Shown here: one piece after another, positions 9,691 to 16,615 of the stretch
Layout: every line of letters starts with the position of its first letter
How positions within the stretch are numbered: the first letter of the stretch is position 1
NCBI GenBank assembly: GCA_963667815.1
Contig: OY764020.1
Origin: Saccharicrinis sp963667815
Lineage (GTDB): Bacteria > Bacteroidota > Bacteroidia > Bacteroidales > Marinilabiliaceae
DNA length: 64,000 nt
Direction: 5' to 3' (one strand)
Notes under the pieces: model-generated
Told to the model about the DNA's origin: nothing
Database searches by the model: none
What the model saw: only the letters and a program-made list of their open reading frames with translations
Translations under genes and position numbers: made by a program

Positions 9691-12600
9691 ATGAAACTCA
9701 ATCCGAAAAAAATATTGATGGGAGCAATGCTCCTGGGGTCAATAACGTCTTGTACCCAATACAAGAGCTACGAAGATGTTGACTGGGAAGAAAAAGTTCC
9801 TGCTGATTGGGAAAATCAGGAAGTTTTTGAAATTAATAAAGAAGCTCCAAGAGCATGGTTTATTCCATTTGCCAGTCAACAGGAAGTGGACCGTGATAAT
9901 ATTTGGAACTCTTCATTAATAAAATCGCTTAATGGCGAATGGCTATTTCATCTGTCAACAAAACCAGAGGAAAGACCGTATTATTTCTTTAAAGATGATT
10001 TTGATACACGTGATTGGAAAACCATTAAGGTGCCATCTAATTGGGAATGTGAAGGATTTGAATATCCGATTTATACTAATGTAAAATATCCTCATGAAAA
10101 AACACCTCCTACAATGCAGGATTTTTACAATCCGGTAGGATCATACAAGCGTACATTTAAGATTCCTTCAGATTGGGATCAAAAGGAAATATTTTTACAT
10201 TTCGGTGCAGCTGGTTCTGCAGTTTATGTTTGGGTAAATGAACAACAGGTTGGATATTTTGAAGATTCAAAAACGCCTTCGGAGTTTAATATAACAAAAT
10301 ATCTTAAACCAGGAGAAAATACCCTGGCTGTTGAAATATTTAAATGGAGTGATGCTAGTTATCTTGAAGATCAGGATTTTTGGCGTTTGGCAGGTATTAC
10401 TCGTGATGTATATTTAATGGCTCGTAATCCTTTGCATATTCGTGATTTTAGTGTTAAATCAGGACTAAAAGACGATTATACCACAGGAACATTTGATTTG
10501 TCCGTTGAATTAACACAAATTACTAAAGAAAAAACCGCTAAAGTAGAGGCAGTTCTGAACCATGCTGGAAAGGAAATAAAATCTTTTAGCGAAACAGCTA
10601 ATACCAATTATGTAAATTTTTCTTTTGAATTGCCCGAGGTTCTTCAATGGTCAGCCGAAATTCCTAATTTATACAATTTAGAAATCACATTAAAAGATGT
10701 AAACGATAAGGTAATAGAGGTTGTACGTCAGGATGTAGGTTTTCGTCGTGTAGAAATAAAAGACAAACAACTTTTGGTAAATGGAAAGTATGTGTATATC
10801 AAAGGGGTTAACCTACACGAACACCATGAAACTAATGGTCACGTGATTGACGAGGCCACTATGTTAAAGGATATAGCTGTAATGAAGAGTCATAATATTA
10901 ATGCTGTTCGTACATCTCATTATCCTCAGCAAGAGCGTTGGTATGAGCTTTGTAACCAATACGGGCTTTACCTTGTTGACGAAACAAATATCGAATCTCA
11001 TGGTATGGGGTATGATGACGAATCTTTAGCTAAAGATGCCACATGGAAAGCGGCACATCTTTATCGTACAAAAAACATGTTCGAAAGAGATAAAAATCAG
11101 CCATCTGTTGTTATCTGGTCTTTAGGAAACGAAGCTGGTAATGGTGTTAACTTTGATGCCACATTTGATTACTTAAAAAGTGTGGATCAGAGTCGTCCGG
11201 TTCAATATGAACAGGCTCATGGTGGAAGAAATACTGATATTATGTGTCCTATGTATATGAGAATTCCAGACATGATAAAGTATATAAAAGAAGGTGGCGA
11301 AAAACCATTGATTCAGTGTGAATATGCTCATGCAATGGGTAATAGTGTTGGTAATTTAAAAGATTACTGGGATCTTATTGAGGCAGAACCTCAAATGCAA
11401 GGTGGATTTATCTGGGACTGGGTTGATCAGGGATTATTAACCACGAATGATAAAGGAGAAAAATTCTGGGCTTATGGTGGTGACTTTGGTCCTGATACAG
11501 TACCAAGTGATGGAAATTTCTGTTTGAACGGATTGGTGGACCCGGATAGGGGAGTTAAACCTCACTTGCTTGAAGTTAAAAAGGTTTATCAGTATATTAA
11601 ATTTAAAGCTGTAGATCTTAATAATGGTGTTGTGTCTATTAAAAATACTTATGCTTTTGTCAATACTAATATGTTCGACTTCAGTTATGAGGTTAAAGGT
11701 AATGGCGAAGTTGTTAAATCAGGTACTATTGATGCATTAAATCTATTGCCAGGTAAAGAAAAGAAAGTAAAATTAGATGTTGCATTTGAGCCAAAACCTA
11801 ATACAGAATACTTTTTAAATATTTATGCCAAGGTAAAAGATAATAATTGGAGTGTTGCTACAGGTACTATTTTAGCAAAAGAACAATTTGAATTGCCTGT
11901 ATATAAAAAGGAGGCATGCAAAAGTAACGAAGAAGGTGAATTAAAGTTTACTGAAGGTGATGCTGAAACAGTAATTTCAGGTACGTCATTTCAGATTACT
12001 TTCGACAAGGCCAAAGGATTATTGAAATCATACAAAGTTGAAGGTAAAGAAATGATTCAGGAAGGATTGTTACCAAACTTTTGGCGTGCTCCTATTGATA
12101 ACGACTTTGGTAATAGACTAGATAAGCGTGCTAAAGTATGGCGTAAGGCTGGTCAAAACAGAATCTTAGTTTCAGAAAAAGTTAATAAAGTTAATTCTTC
12201 TCATGTAATTATTAAATACGTGTATAGTCTTTACAATGAGGCAAAAGAGGTTATTGCTACCTACAAAACTAACTATGGAATATTTGCCAATGGAGCCATT
12301 GAGGTGGATAATTCTTTTAAAATGGTTAAAAAAGATTTGCCTGAAATTCCTCGTATGGGAATGAATCTTGTGATGCCAAAAGAATTTGATCAAATGGAGT
12401 GGTTAGGTAGAGGTCCTGAAGAATCTTATATCGATCGTAAAACATTTGCATTTGTTGATGTTTATTCGGGAAGTGTAGCAGATCAATACTGGGCTTACAT
12501 TCGTCCGCAGGAAAATGGCAACAAAACAGATGTTCGATGGATGAAGATTTGTAATCAAGATGGATTAGGATTAATGTTTAAAGGCAAACAGCTCATAGAA

Positions 12601-12852
12601 GTTTCTGCTCATCATCAGATAAAGGAAGATTTCGAATCTCCTGAAAGAACAGATGGTCGTCAGGTTGATGGTAAACCGGTTGTGAATCGTCATACCTGTG
12701 ACTTTCCTGTTCGTGATCTTACTTCGGTAAATATAGATCTTGGACAAATGGGTGTTGGTGGAGATGATAGTTGGGGTGCCTGGACTCATGATCAATACAG
12801 ATTAACTAAGAAAGAATATTCGTATGGTTTTTGGATAAAACCTATCAAATAA
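9691..12852 (+). CDS. GH2 beta-galactosidase (LacZ-like), lipoprotein
   Basis: A 1053-residue LacZ-type beta-galactosidase with a lipoprotein signal (MGAMLLGSITSC). The architecture is complete: sugar-binding jelly roll, immunoglobulin-like domains, TIM barrel, and a C-terminal small-chain domain starting around residue 780. The acid/base Glu is in SLGNEAGNG (residue 481) and the nucleophile Glu in IQCEYAHAMGNS (residue 544). RTSHYP and FIWDWVDQGL are typical LacZ motifs. It probably releases terminal galactose in the periplasm. It is the last gene before the terminator at 12884-12919. Confidence 0.95.
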   Translation: MKLNPKKILMGAMLLGSITSCTQYKSYEDVDWEEKVPADWENQEVFEINKEAPRAWFIPFASQQEVDRDNIWNSSLIKSLNGEWLFHLSTKPEERPYYFFKDDFDTRDWKTIKVPSNWECEGFEYPIYTNVKYPHEKTPPTMQDFYNPVGSYKRTFKIPSDWDQKEIFLHFGAAGSAVYVWVNEQQVGYFEDSKTPSEFNITKYLKPGENTLAVEIFKWSDASYLEDQDFWRLAGITRDVYLMARNPLHIRDFSVKSGLKDDYTTGTFDLSVELTQITKEKTAKVEAVLNHAGKEIKSFSETANTNYVNFSFELPEVLQWSAEIPNLYNLEITLKDVNDKVIEVVRQDVGFRRVEIKDKQLLVNGKYVYIKGVNLHEHHETNGHVIDEATMLKDIAVMKSHNINAVRTSHYPQQERWYELCNQYGLYLVDETNIESHGMGYDDESLAKDATWKAAHLYRTKNMFERDKNQPSVVIWSLGNEAGNGVNFDATFDYLKSVDQSRPVQYEQAHGGRNTDIMCPMYMRIPDMIKYIKEGGEKPLIQCEYAHAMGNSVGNLKDYWDLIEAEPQMQGGFIWDWVDQGLLTTNDKGEKFWAYGGDFGPDTVPSDGNFCLNGLVDPDRGVKPHLLEVKKVYQYIKFKAVDLNNGVVSIKNTYAFVNTNMFDFSYEVKGNGEVVKSGTIDALNLLPGKEKKVKLDVAFEPKPNTEYFLNIYAKVKDNNWSVATGTILAKEQFELPVYKKEACKSNEEGELKFTEGDAETVISGTSFQITFDKAKGLLKSYKVEGKEMIQEGLLPNFWRAPIDNDFGNRLDKRAKVWRKAGQNRILVSEKVNKVNSSHVIIKYVYSLYNEAKEVIATYKTNYGIFANGAIEVDNSFKMVKKDLPEIPRMGMNLVMPKEFDQMEWLGRGPEESYIDRKTFAFVDVYSGSVADQYWAYIRPQENGNKTDVRWMKICNQDGLGLMFKGKQLIEVSAHHQIKEDFESPERTDGRQVDGKPVVNRHTCDFPVRDLTSVNIDLGQMGVGGDDSWGAWTHDQYRLTKKEYSYGFWIKPIK

Positions 12853-12883
12853 AGTTAAATATTGAAATGTAACTGAATGAGAA

Positions 12884-12919
12884 AGGCTGTCTTTGTAATT
12901 ATAAGGACAGTCTTTTTTT
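12884..12919 (+). terminator. Rho-independent terminator of the PUL
   Basis: An 11-bp stem (12884-12894 with 12903-12913, two G-U pairs) and 8-base loop, followed by a run of seven T, 31 bases after the GH2 stop. The IS6-type end sequence begins immediately after it, so the accessory DNA abuts the locus precisely here. Confidence 0.85.
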
Positions 12920-12952
12920 GGTTCTGTCGCATTAATAAGTTAGATGTTTTTT
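12920..12952. repeat. Solo IS6-family terminal sequence fused to a higB fragment
   Basis: These 33 bases are identical to the left end of the IS at 15596 (GGTTCTGTCGCATTAATAAG onward, through TTAGATGTTTTTT). From there on the sequence matches the interior of higB at 14727. Both parents carry ATGTTTTTT at this point, so the junction lies in a 9-base microhomology. No transposase follows. Confidence 0.8.
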
Positions 12953-13074
12953 ATATCTGTAAAATCTTCCCAATCTGCCTTTTTTGTTTTTTGATTCCAC
13001 TCCTGTAAACTAACCCTAGCATTGGCATGTTTGGTAAAATAGGCTTTAATTTTGGCAAATGATATTACTCTCAT
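12940..13074 (-). pseudogene. Truncated higB copy
   Basis: The first 42 codons are identical to the intact HigB-type toxin at 14555-14851 (MRVISFAKIKAYF to DFTDIK). The frame then runs into the IS6-type end and stops after two foreign codons, giving 44 instead of 98 residues. The RelE-fold C-terminus with the active-site region is missing, and no antitoxin gene is attached, so it is not expected to be toxic. It still has the full upstream palindrome. Confidence 0.85.
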
Positions 13075-13111
13075 ACTTATTAATTAACTGATATGTACAA
13101 AGATAATAATA

Positions 13112-13152
13112 AAAATACACATAATGTAATATAATTACATTATGTGTATTTT
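13112..13152. promoter_or_regulatory. 41-bp palindrome upstream of truncated higB
   Basis: A perfect 19-bp inverted repeat (AAAATACACATAATGTAAT) around the centre ATA, identical to the one before the intact higBA operon. It is a likely HigA operator; position 38 bases upstream of the start codon fits repression of the promoter. Confidence 0.6.
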
Positions 13153-13258
13153 ATTTTCAATATTTTGCAGTAAAGAACTTATGAAATACTCCTTTTGTGA
13201 GACTATTTATAATGTAAGTAAGTGTGCACATTTTTAATTACATTAATTAACGAAATCG

Positions 13259-13393
13259 TTATTTCTTTACCTTGGGATTAAATATTCCAAATCCTTTATT
13301 TCCGGATTTTTCCTCATTAATTCTTTTTCTTCTCTTCTTTCCAATTATAACTTTTTGATATTGGCTTTTTCTATATTGCTTTTCTTCTGACAT
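13259..13393 (-). CDS. Small basic protein, 44 aa, copy A
   Basis: Frame ATG 13393 to TAA 13259, 44 residues: begins MSEEKQYRKSQYQKVIIG, then a KKRRKR cluster, and ends NPKVKK. A paralogue of the same length lies at 15036-15170 with the same start (MSEEK), basic core and lysine tail. Conservation of length and core between copies whose DNA differs supports a real gene. The strong positive charge suggests RNA, DNA or ribosome binding; the family is not recognised. It is co-oriented with the neighbours and too short for routine gene callers. Confidence 0.5.
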   Translation of the reverse strand: MSEEKQYRKSQYQKVIIGKKRRKRINEEKSGNKGFGIFNPKVKK

Positions 13394-13459
13394 GTTCTTT
13401 ATTGTGGTTTGGTTCCTGGTTAAATATTAATTTCTAATATGCGTTTTGTGAGTCAAAAA

Positions 13460-13855
13460 CTAATCAAATTTTGTAATATAGAGAAAGAGATCTGATTCGA
13501 TATTAATAAAATCAACCCTTATCTTTTCCTGAATTTCCCAATTGTAAAAAACTTTTCCATTTTCACTTTTATCAAAGAGTTCCTTTAATGAAATATTTCT
13601 ATCAATAAAAGCATCTAGGTTTTCTAATATAATTTTAACCTTATCTTTTCTAAATTTAATGTCTAAACTTGTCCAGTATTCATCTTTACGTCTTCTTCGG
13701 TATAAATAATAATCAATGTAAGTATGAGACTCTTTTGTATGCTTCTGGTATGTATCAAGCATAAAGTCAGCATGTATTTTATACTCCCTATCTAAATTAA
13801 AATCTACAACATCTGTAAATTCAATTATATTGAGTAAATCTTGTAATTTATTCAT
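13460..13855 (-). CDS. Hypothetical protein, 131 aa
   Basis: An unrecognised soluble protein rich in Asp, Lys and Tyr with no signal or membrane segment; features include HADFMLDTYQKHTKESHTYI and a YLYRRRRKDEYW basic-aromatic patch. It lies in the co-oriented small-ORF array downstream of HigBA. Its start is 20 bases from the preceding stop, and the motif GCGTTTTGTGAG (top strand) occurs on both sides of it. It might be cargo of a cassette-like unit; no function is proposed. Confidence 0.6.
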   Translation of the reverse strand: MNKLQDLLNIIEFTDVVDFNLDREYKIHADFMLDTYQKHTKESHTYIDYYLYRRRRKDEYWTSLDIKFRKDKVKIILENLDAFIDRNISLKELFDKSENGKVFYNWEIQEKIRVDFINIESDLFLYITKFD

Positions 13856-13875
13856 TATATATGCGTTTTGTGAGA

Positions 13876-14136
13876 CTAATTCAGGTTAGTTATTTCTGCA
13901 CTTTTGATTTGTCTTACCATTTCATCAATGAGTGTTCCCCAGGCTTCCATCTGCTCTTTTTTCATACGATAATCCATACCTTTAAGAACTATACTATTTT
14001 TTTCAATATCCAAATGCCCTTTTTGAACAGGAGATAACTTAGACGAATATTCTTTCAAATACTCTTGTATTTTGGATAGTGCTGCTCCATCCCCATAGGC
14101 AGCTTTACTTATTATTTCGTCACTAGGTCTTTCCAT
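13876..14136 (-). CDS. Hypothetical protein, 86 aa
   Basis: Start chosen at 14136 (MERPSDEIISKAAYGDG); the frame opens upstream to 14160, but those codons lie in a repeated intergenic motif. Mostly helical, charged, no known domain; YGDGAALSKIQEYLKEY could be a small DNA-binding or scaffold helix. The 86 sense codons (13879-14136) fall exactly between two half-sequences that are directly joined at 13194-13230 and 14970-15010, so this coding unit looks precisely inserted, or precisely deleted elsewhere. Confidence 0.6.
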   Translation of the reverse strand: MERPSDEIISKAAYGDGAALSKIQEYLKEYSSKLSPVQKGHLDIEKNSIVLKGMDYRMKKEQMEAWGTLIDEMVRQIKSAEITNLN

Positions 14137-14175
14137 TTTATAATGTAAGTAAGTCTGCACATTTGCTTGATAGGC

Positions 14176-14544
14176 CTATTGTAATATAATATCACTATCA
14201 ATATTTAATTTACTACGTAATGCTTTTGCAATGTTTAATGTTATTTCTCTTTTACCTGAAAGATATTCACTTATTCTTGTTGCAGAAGTGCCTAAAAGAG
14301 TTGCCAAATCCTTTTGTTTAAGCTTCATTTCAAACATTCTCAATTCAATTACTTCAATCAAACTAGGTAAGCCTATTGGGTAATGTTCTTCCTCATAAGC
14401 TTCAATAATATCAGAAACTTTATCTAATTCTTGAAGCAAAGGATCATCTTCAGGAGTATCATTACTAACTAAATCAAGTTTTATAATTTCTTCTAACCTA
14501 ATTTGAGCTTTCACATATTCTTCACGTGTTATAATATTTTCCAT
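14176..14544 (-). CDS. higA: HigA-type antitoxin (XRE helix-turn-helix)
   Basis: A 122-residue antitoxin. The C-terminal half carries a Cro/C1-type HTH (ELRMFEMKLKQKDLATLLG, then TSATRISEYLSGKREITLNIAKAL). Spacing to the upstream toxin gene is 10 bases, with the toxin first as in HigBA loci. Expected role: bind and neutralise HigB and repress the operon through the palindrome at 14889-14929. The long acidic N-terminal part (about residues 1-60) resembles HigA proteins that wrap the toxin. Confidence 0.88.
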   Translation of the reverse strand: MENIITREEYVKAQIRLEEIIKLDLVSNDTPEDDPLLQELDKVSDIIEAYEEEHYPIGLPSLIEVIELRMFEMKLKQKDLATLLGTSATRISEYLSGKREITLNIAKALRSKLNIDSDIILQ

Positions 14545-14554
14545 ACCTCAATAT

Positions 14555-14851
14555 TTATAGTTTATCAATATCTTTTAATTTATCATATTCAGCATGAGTT
14601 CCTATCCATCGCACAAACACTTTTTTCATTTTAAATATAATTAGAGCAACTAATCTATAATTATTGCCTCCTATATTAAATACATACCTATCATTTCCAA
14701 CATTGTCAACAGAATTAAATGTTTTTTTTATATCTGTAAAATCTTCCCAATCTGCCTTTTTTGTTTTTTGATTCCACTCCTGTAAACTAACCCTAGCATT
14801 GGCATGTTTGGTAAAATAGGCTTTAATTTTGGCAAATGATATTACTCTCAT
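14555..14851 (-). CDS. higB: HigB-type mRNA interferase toxin
   Basis: A 98-residue protein of the HigB_toxin (RelE-like) family: MRVISFAKIKAYF start, WNQKTKKADWEDFTDIKK, GGNNYRLVALIIFKMKKVFV and the closing FVRWIGTHAEYDKL, all typical of the family. Members cut mRNA on translating ribosomes. It is the first gene of the operon, with HigA 10 bases downstream. A truncated copy with identical N-terminus lies at 12940-13074. Confidence 0.9.
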   Translation of the reverse strand: MRVISFAKIKAYFTKHANARVSLQEWNQKTKKADWEDFTDIKKTFNSVDNVGNDRYVFNIGGNNYRLVALIIFKMKKVFVRWIGTHAEYDKLKDIDKL

Positions 14852-14888
14852 ACTTATTAATTAACTGATATGTACAAAGATAATAATA

Positions 14889-14929
14889 AAAATACACATA
14901 ATGTAATATAATTACATTATGTGTATTTT
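14889..14929. promoter_or_regulatory. 41-bp palindrome upstream of higBA (putative operator)
   Basis: Perfect 19-bp arms (14889-14907 and 14911-14929) with centre ATA, 38 bases before the higB start. Sequence and position match the autoregulatory operators of toxin-antitoxin operons. Identical copy at 13112-13152. Confidence 0.65.
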
Positions 14930-15035
14930 ATTTTCAATATTTTGCAGTAAAGAACTTATGAAATACTCCTTTGCTGAGACTATTTATAATGTAAGTAAGT
15001 GTGCACATTTTTAATTACATTAAATAACGAAATCG

Positions 15036-15170
15036 TTATTTCTTAATTTTAGATTTTAGTATACCTAATCCTTTGGTTCCGGATTTATCCTCATTTATTC
15101 TTTTTCTTCTCTTCTTACCAATTATTACTTTCTGATAATGGTTTTTTCTATTTAGTTTTTCCTCGCTCAT
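15036..15170 (-). CDS. Small basic protein, 44 aa, copy B
   Basis: Frame ATG 15170 to TAA 15036: MSEEKLNRKNHYQKVIIG, then KKRRKRINEDKSG and a lysine-rich end. Paralogue of 13259-13393, equal length, about two thirds identical residues, with the central YQKVIIGKKRRKRINE block unchanged. The flanking DNA toward higB is nearly identical between the two loci while this ORF has diverged, so the peptide region has its own history. Confidence 0.5.
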   Translation of the reverse strand: MSEEKLNRKNHYQKVIIGKKRRKRINEDKSGTKGLGILKSKIKK

Positions 15171-15230
15171 GCTTTTTTTTTTGGTCTGGTTCCTGGTTAA
15201 TTATTAATTTCTAATCTGCGGTTTGTGGAA

Positions 15231-15458
15231 CTATTTTTCGGGGATAACTAAATGAAGATACTCACAAAAGAATGCTCCACTATAGCCTAATAAATGTACA
15301 CATTCTTGCCCACCTTTATCAAGGTAGCTATCAGTTAAGCATTTCCATAGTTTGCCTTTGTATTGTTCTAATGTTGCTTCATAGCAAGTGTGCATAACTA
15401 CAGTATTACCTTTTTGCAAGGTATTGGTTTTATTCTGGTTGATATATTCTTGTGTCAT
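15231..15458 (-). CDS. Hypothetical protein, 75 aa
   Basis: An unrecognised protein with four cysteines and two histidines (HTCYEATLEQYKGKLWKCLTDS, GGQECVHLLGYSGAFFCEYLHL). A metal-binding or disulphide fold is possible, but no signal peptide is present. It lies at the upstream end of the small-ORF array, 138 bases from the IS6 end. The top-strand motif GCGGTTTGTGG, a variant of the array motif, lies just after its stop. Confidence 0.5.
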   Translation of the reverse strand: MTQEYINQNKTNTLQKGNTVVMHTCYEATLEQYKGKLWKCLTDSYLDKGGQECVHLLGYSGAFFCEYLHLVIPEK

Positions 15459-15595
15459 TTATTAAGCATTAAGGGGATAAATATTACTTTTATTCATCAT
15501 CCATTTTTAATTTTTTATGTTACTGGTTATGGTGGGATGTACAATTTATTATAGTGGCCTATATTTCTAAAATGTTTAGTTGGTATTGATAAATA

Positions 15596-16399
15596 GGTTC
15601 TGTCGCATTAATAAGTTAGATGTTTTTTCTATCGCAAATACTAGCTTTTATGCTGCCAAACTTCTAAAAATTTGCCAATTAGACAGACCATACCCATGAA
15701 CAACTTGTTGTTTCTGAATCATTCGTATTAATTCAAGTCCGGTCAAAGTGTTTTTCGCCGAAGAAAAACTTTTGAAGCCAAGCATGGGATTTATCCTTCT
15801 TTTGATGAACCGATGATCCTGTTCTATTCGATTATTAAGGTATTTATGACACCGTTTTTCAATTCTTGTTATTTCTTCATTGTTAGTATAATCTTCATTG
15901 ATCTGATCTAAAGCAGCTATATTTGCTCCACTCTTGTCTATAGTTACTTTTGCCGGAATTCCATTATTGGCAAATGCTTTATAAAAGAAGGTCAATGCGG
16001 CTTTCTTATCTCGATTCTCGGAGAGATAGAAATCTACTGTCTGGCCTTGCTTATCAACTGCTCTATAGAAATACACCCACTTGCCATTAACCTTTATATA
16101 AGTCTCATCCATGTACCAACTAAGCCCTACACGCTTTTTTCGTTTGTTCAATTCTGTATTCAATAATGGTGAAAAATGATTAACCCAACGTTGAATAGTC
16201 GAATGATCAATGAAAACCCCGCGAAGGAAGAGTAGTTCTTCGACATCACGATAACTCAAACTAAATCTGAGTTTATAAAAAACAGTTTGAAGAATTACTT
16301 CTTTGGGAAATCTAAATCCCTTAAACCATCCAACTTGTGCTTGTATCATATTCAAAAATAGTAATCTTTAAGATACAATATTATTAATGCGACAGAACC
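15596..16399 (-). mobile_element. IS6-family insertion sequence
   Basis: An 804-bp element with 19-bp perfect terminal inverted repeats (GGTTCTGTCGCATTAATAA; 15596-15614 and 16381-16399) around a single transposase gene. Size and layout are normal for IS6. The 8 bases on each side (GATAAATA and ATTTTATT) are not a duplication, which points to later rearrangement next to the element. Confidence 0.9.
15648..16355 (-). CDS. IS6-family DDE transposase
   Basis: A 235-residue transposase. N-terminal helix-turn-helix region (LSYRDVEELLFLRGVFIDHSTIQRW), then the catalytic triad: Asp in WYMDETYIKV, Asp in VTIDKSGAN and Glu in NRIEQDHRFIKRR, the family signature. Full length for IS6, so probably active. 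IS6 elements move replicatively and create deletions and cointegrates, which may explain the solo IS end at 12920. Confidence 0.93.
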   Translation of the reverse strand: MNMIQAQVGWFKGFRFPKEVILQTVFYKLRFSLSYRDVEELLFLRGVFIDHSTIQRWVNHFSPLLNTELNKRKKRVGLSWYMDETYIKVNGKWVYFYRAVDKQGQTVDFYLSENRDKKAALTFFYKAFANNGIPAKVTIDKSGANIAALDQINEDYTNNEEITRIEKRCHKYLNNRIEQDHRFIKRRINPMLGFKSFSSAKNTLTGLELIRMIQKQQVVHGYGLSNWQIFRSLAA

Positions 16400-16615
16400 A
16401 TTTTATTTGCTGACGACCGAAGGCGGAACACCGCTTTACCTGCGTTTGGATGTGCGTGGGAAAAAGCAAGTGCAGGACTGAATGGATTACAGTGCAACGG
16501 AAAGGAATGAAGGACTTCTCTTGCTGAGCGTTGCAGGAAGTGGGTGATTGTAGTAAGTGAGGTACGAGCGAACGAAAAGAACCTATTGGAAGCAAATGGC
16601 TGTGCGGTGGGGTTA

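Larger units (their letters stand above)
12953..15216. repeat. Direct duplication of a ~490-bp segment (12953-13442 and 14727-15216)
   Basis: Both copies contain the higB 5' part, the 41-bp palindrome, the motif TACTCCTTTTGTGAG (variant in copy 2), AATGTAAGTAAGTGTGCAC, the 44-aa ORF and a shared upstream block (GGTTCCTGGTTAA). The first ~290 bases are nearly identical; the 44-aa ORF part has diverged clearly. This suggests recent exchange over part of an older duplication. Confidence 0.85.
13188..15226. repeat. Recurring short inter-ORF motifs in the small-ORF array
   Basis: A top-strand motif with core (C/G)TTTTGTGAG occurs at 13188-13202, 13440-13452 and 13862-13875, with variants at 14962-14978 and 15214-15226, always in the gaps between small ORFs. 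A second motif, AATGTAAGTAAGTnTGCACATTT, occurs at about 13211, 14142 and 14991. The first motif recurs as TACTCCTTTTGTGAG at 31857-31871 directly after the last TIR gene. They may be recombination sites; they do not match the attC core consensus. Confidence 0.5.

Noticed and set aside
12172..12795. Two minus-strand frames of 73 and 74 codons
   Set aside because: Both are shadows of the GH2 gene, without family features.
13188..15226. Classification of the small-ORF array as an integron
   Set aside because: The repeated sites lack the attC core pair (RYYYAAC/GTTRRRY) and no IntI-type integrase is in the window, so only a cassette-like description is supported.
15588..16407. Target duplication around the IS6 element
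   Set aside because: The 8 bases on the left (GATAAATA) and right (ATTTTATT) differ, so no duplication is claimed.
16368..16595. Minus-strand 75-codon frame next to the IS6 element
   Set aside because: It begins in IS6 flanking DNA and has low-complexity content (SFRSLVPHLLQS); no family or paralogue supports it.
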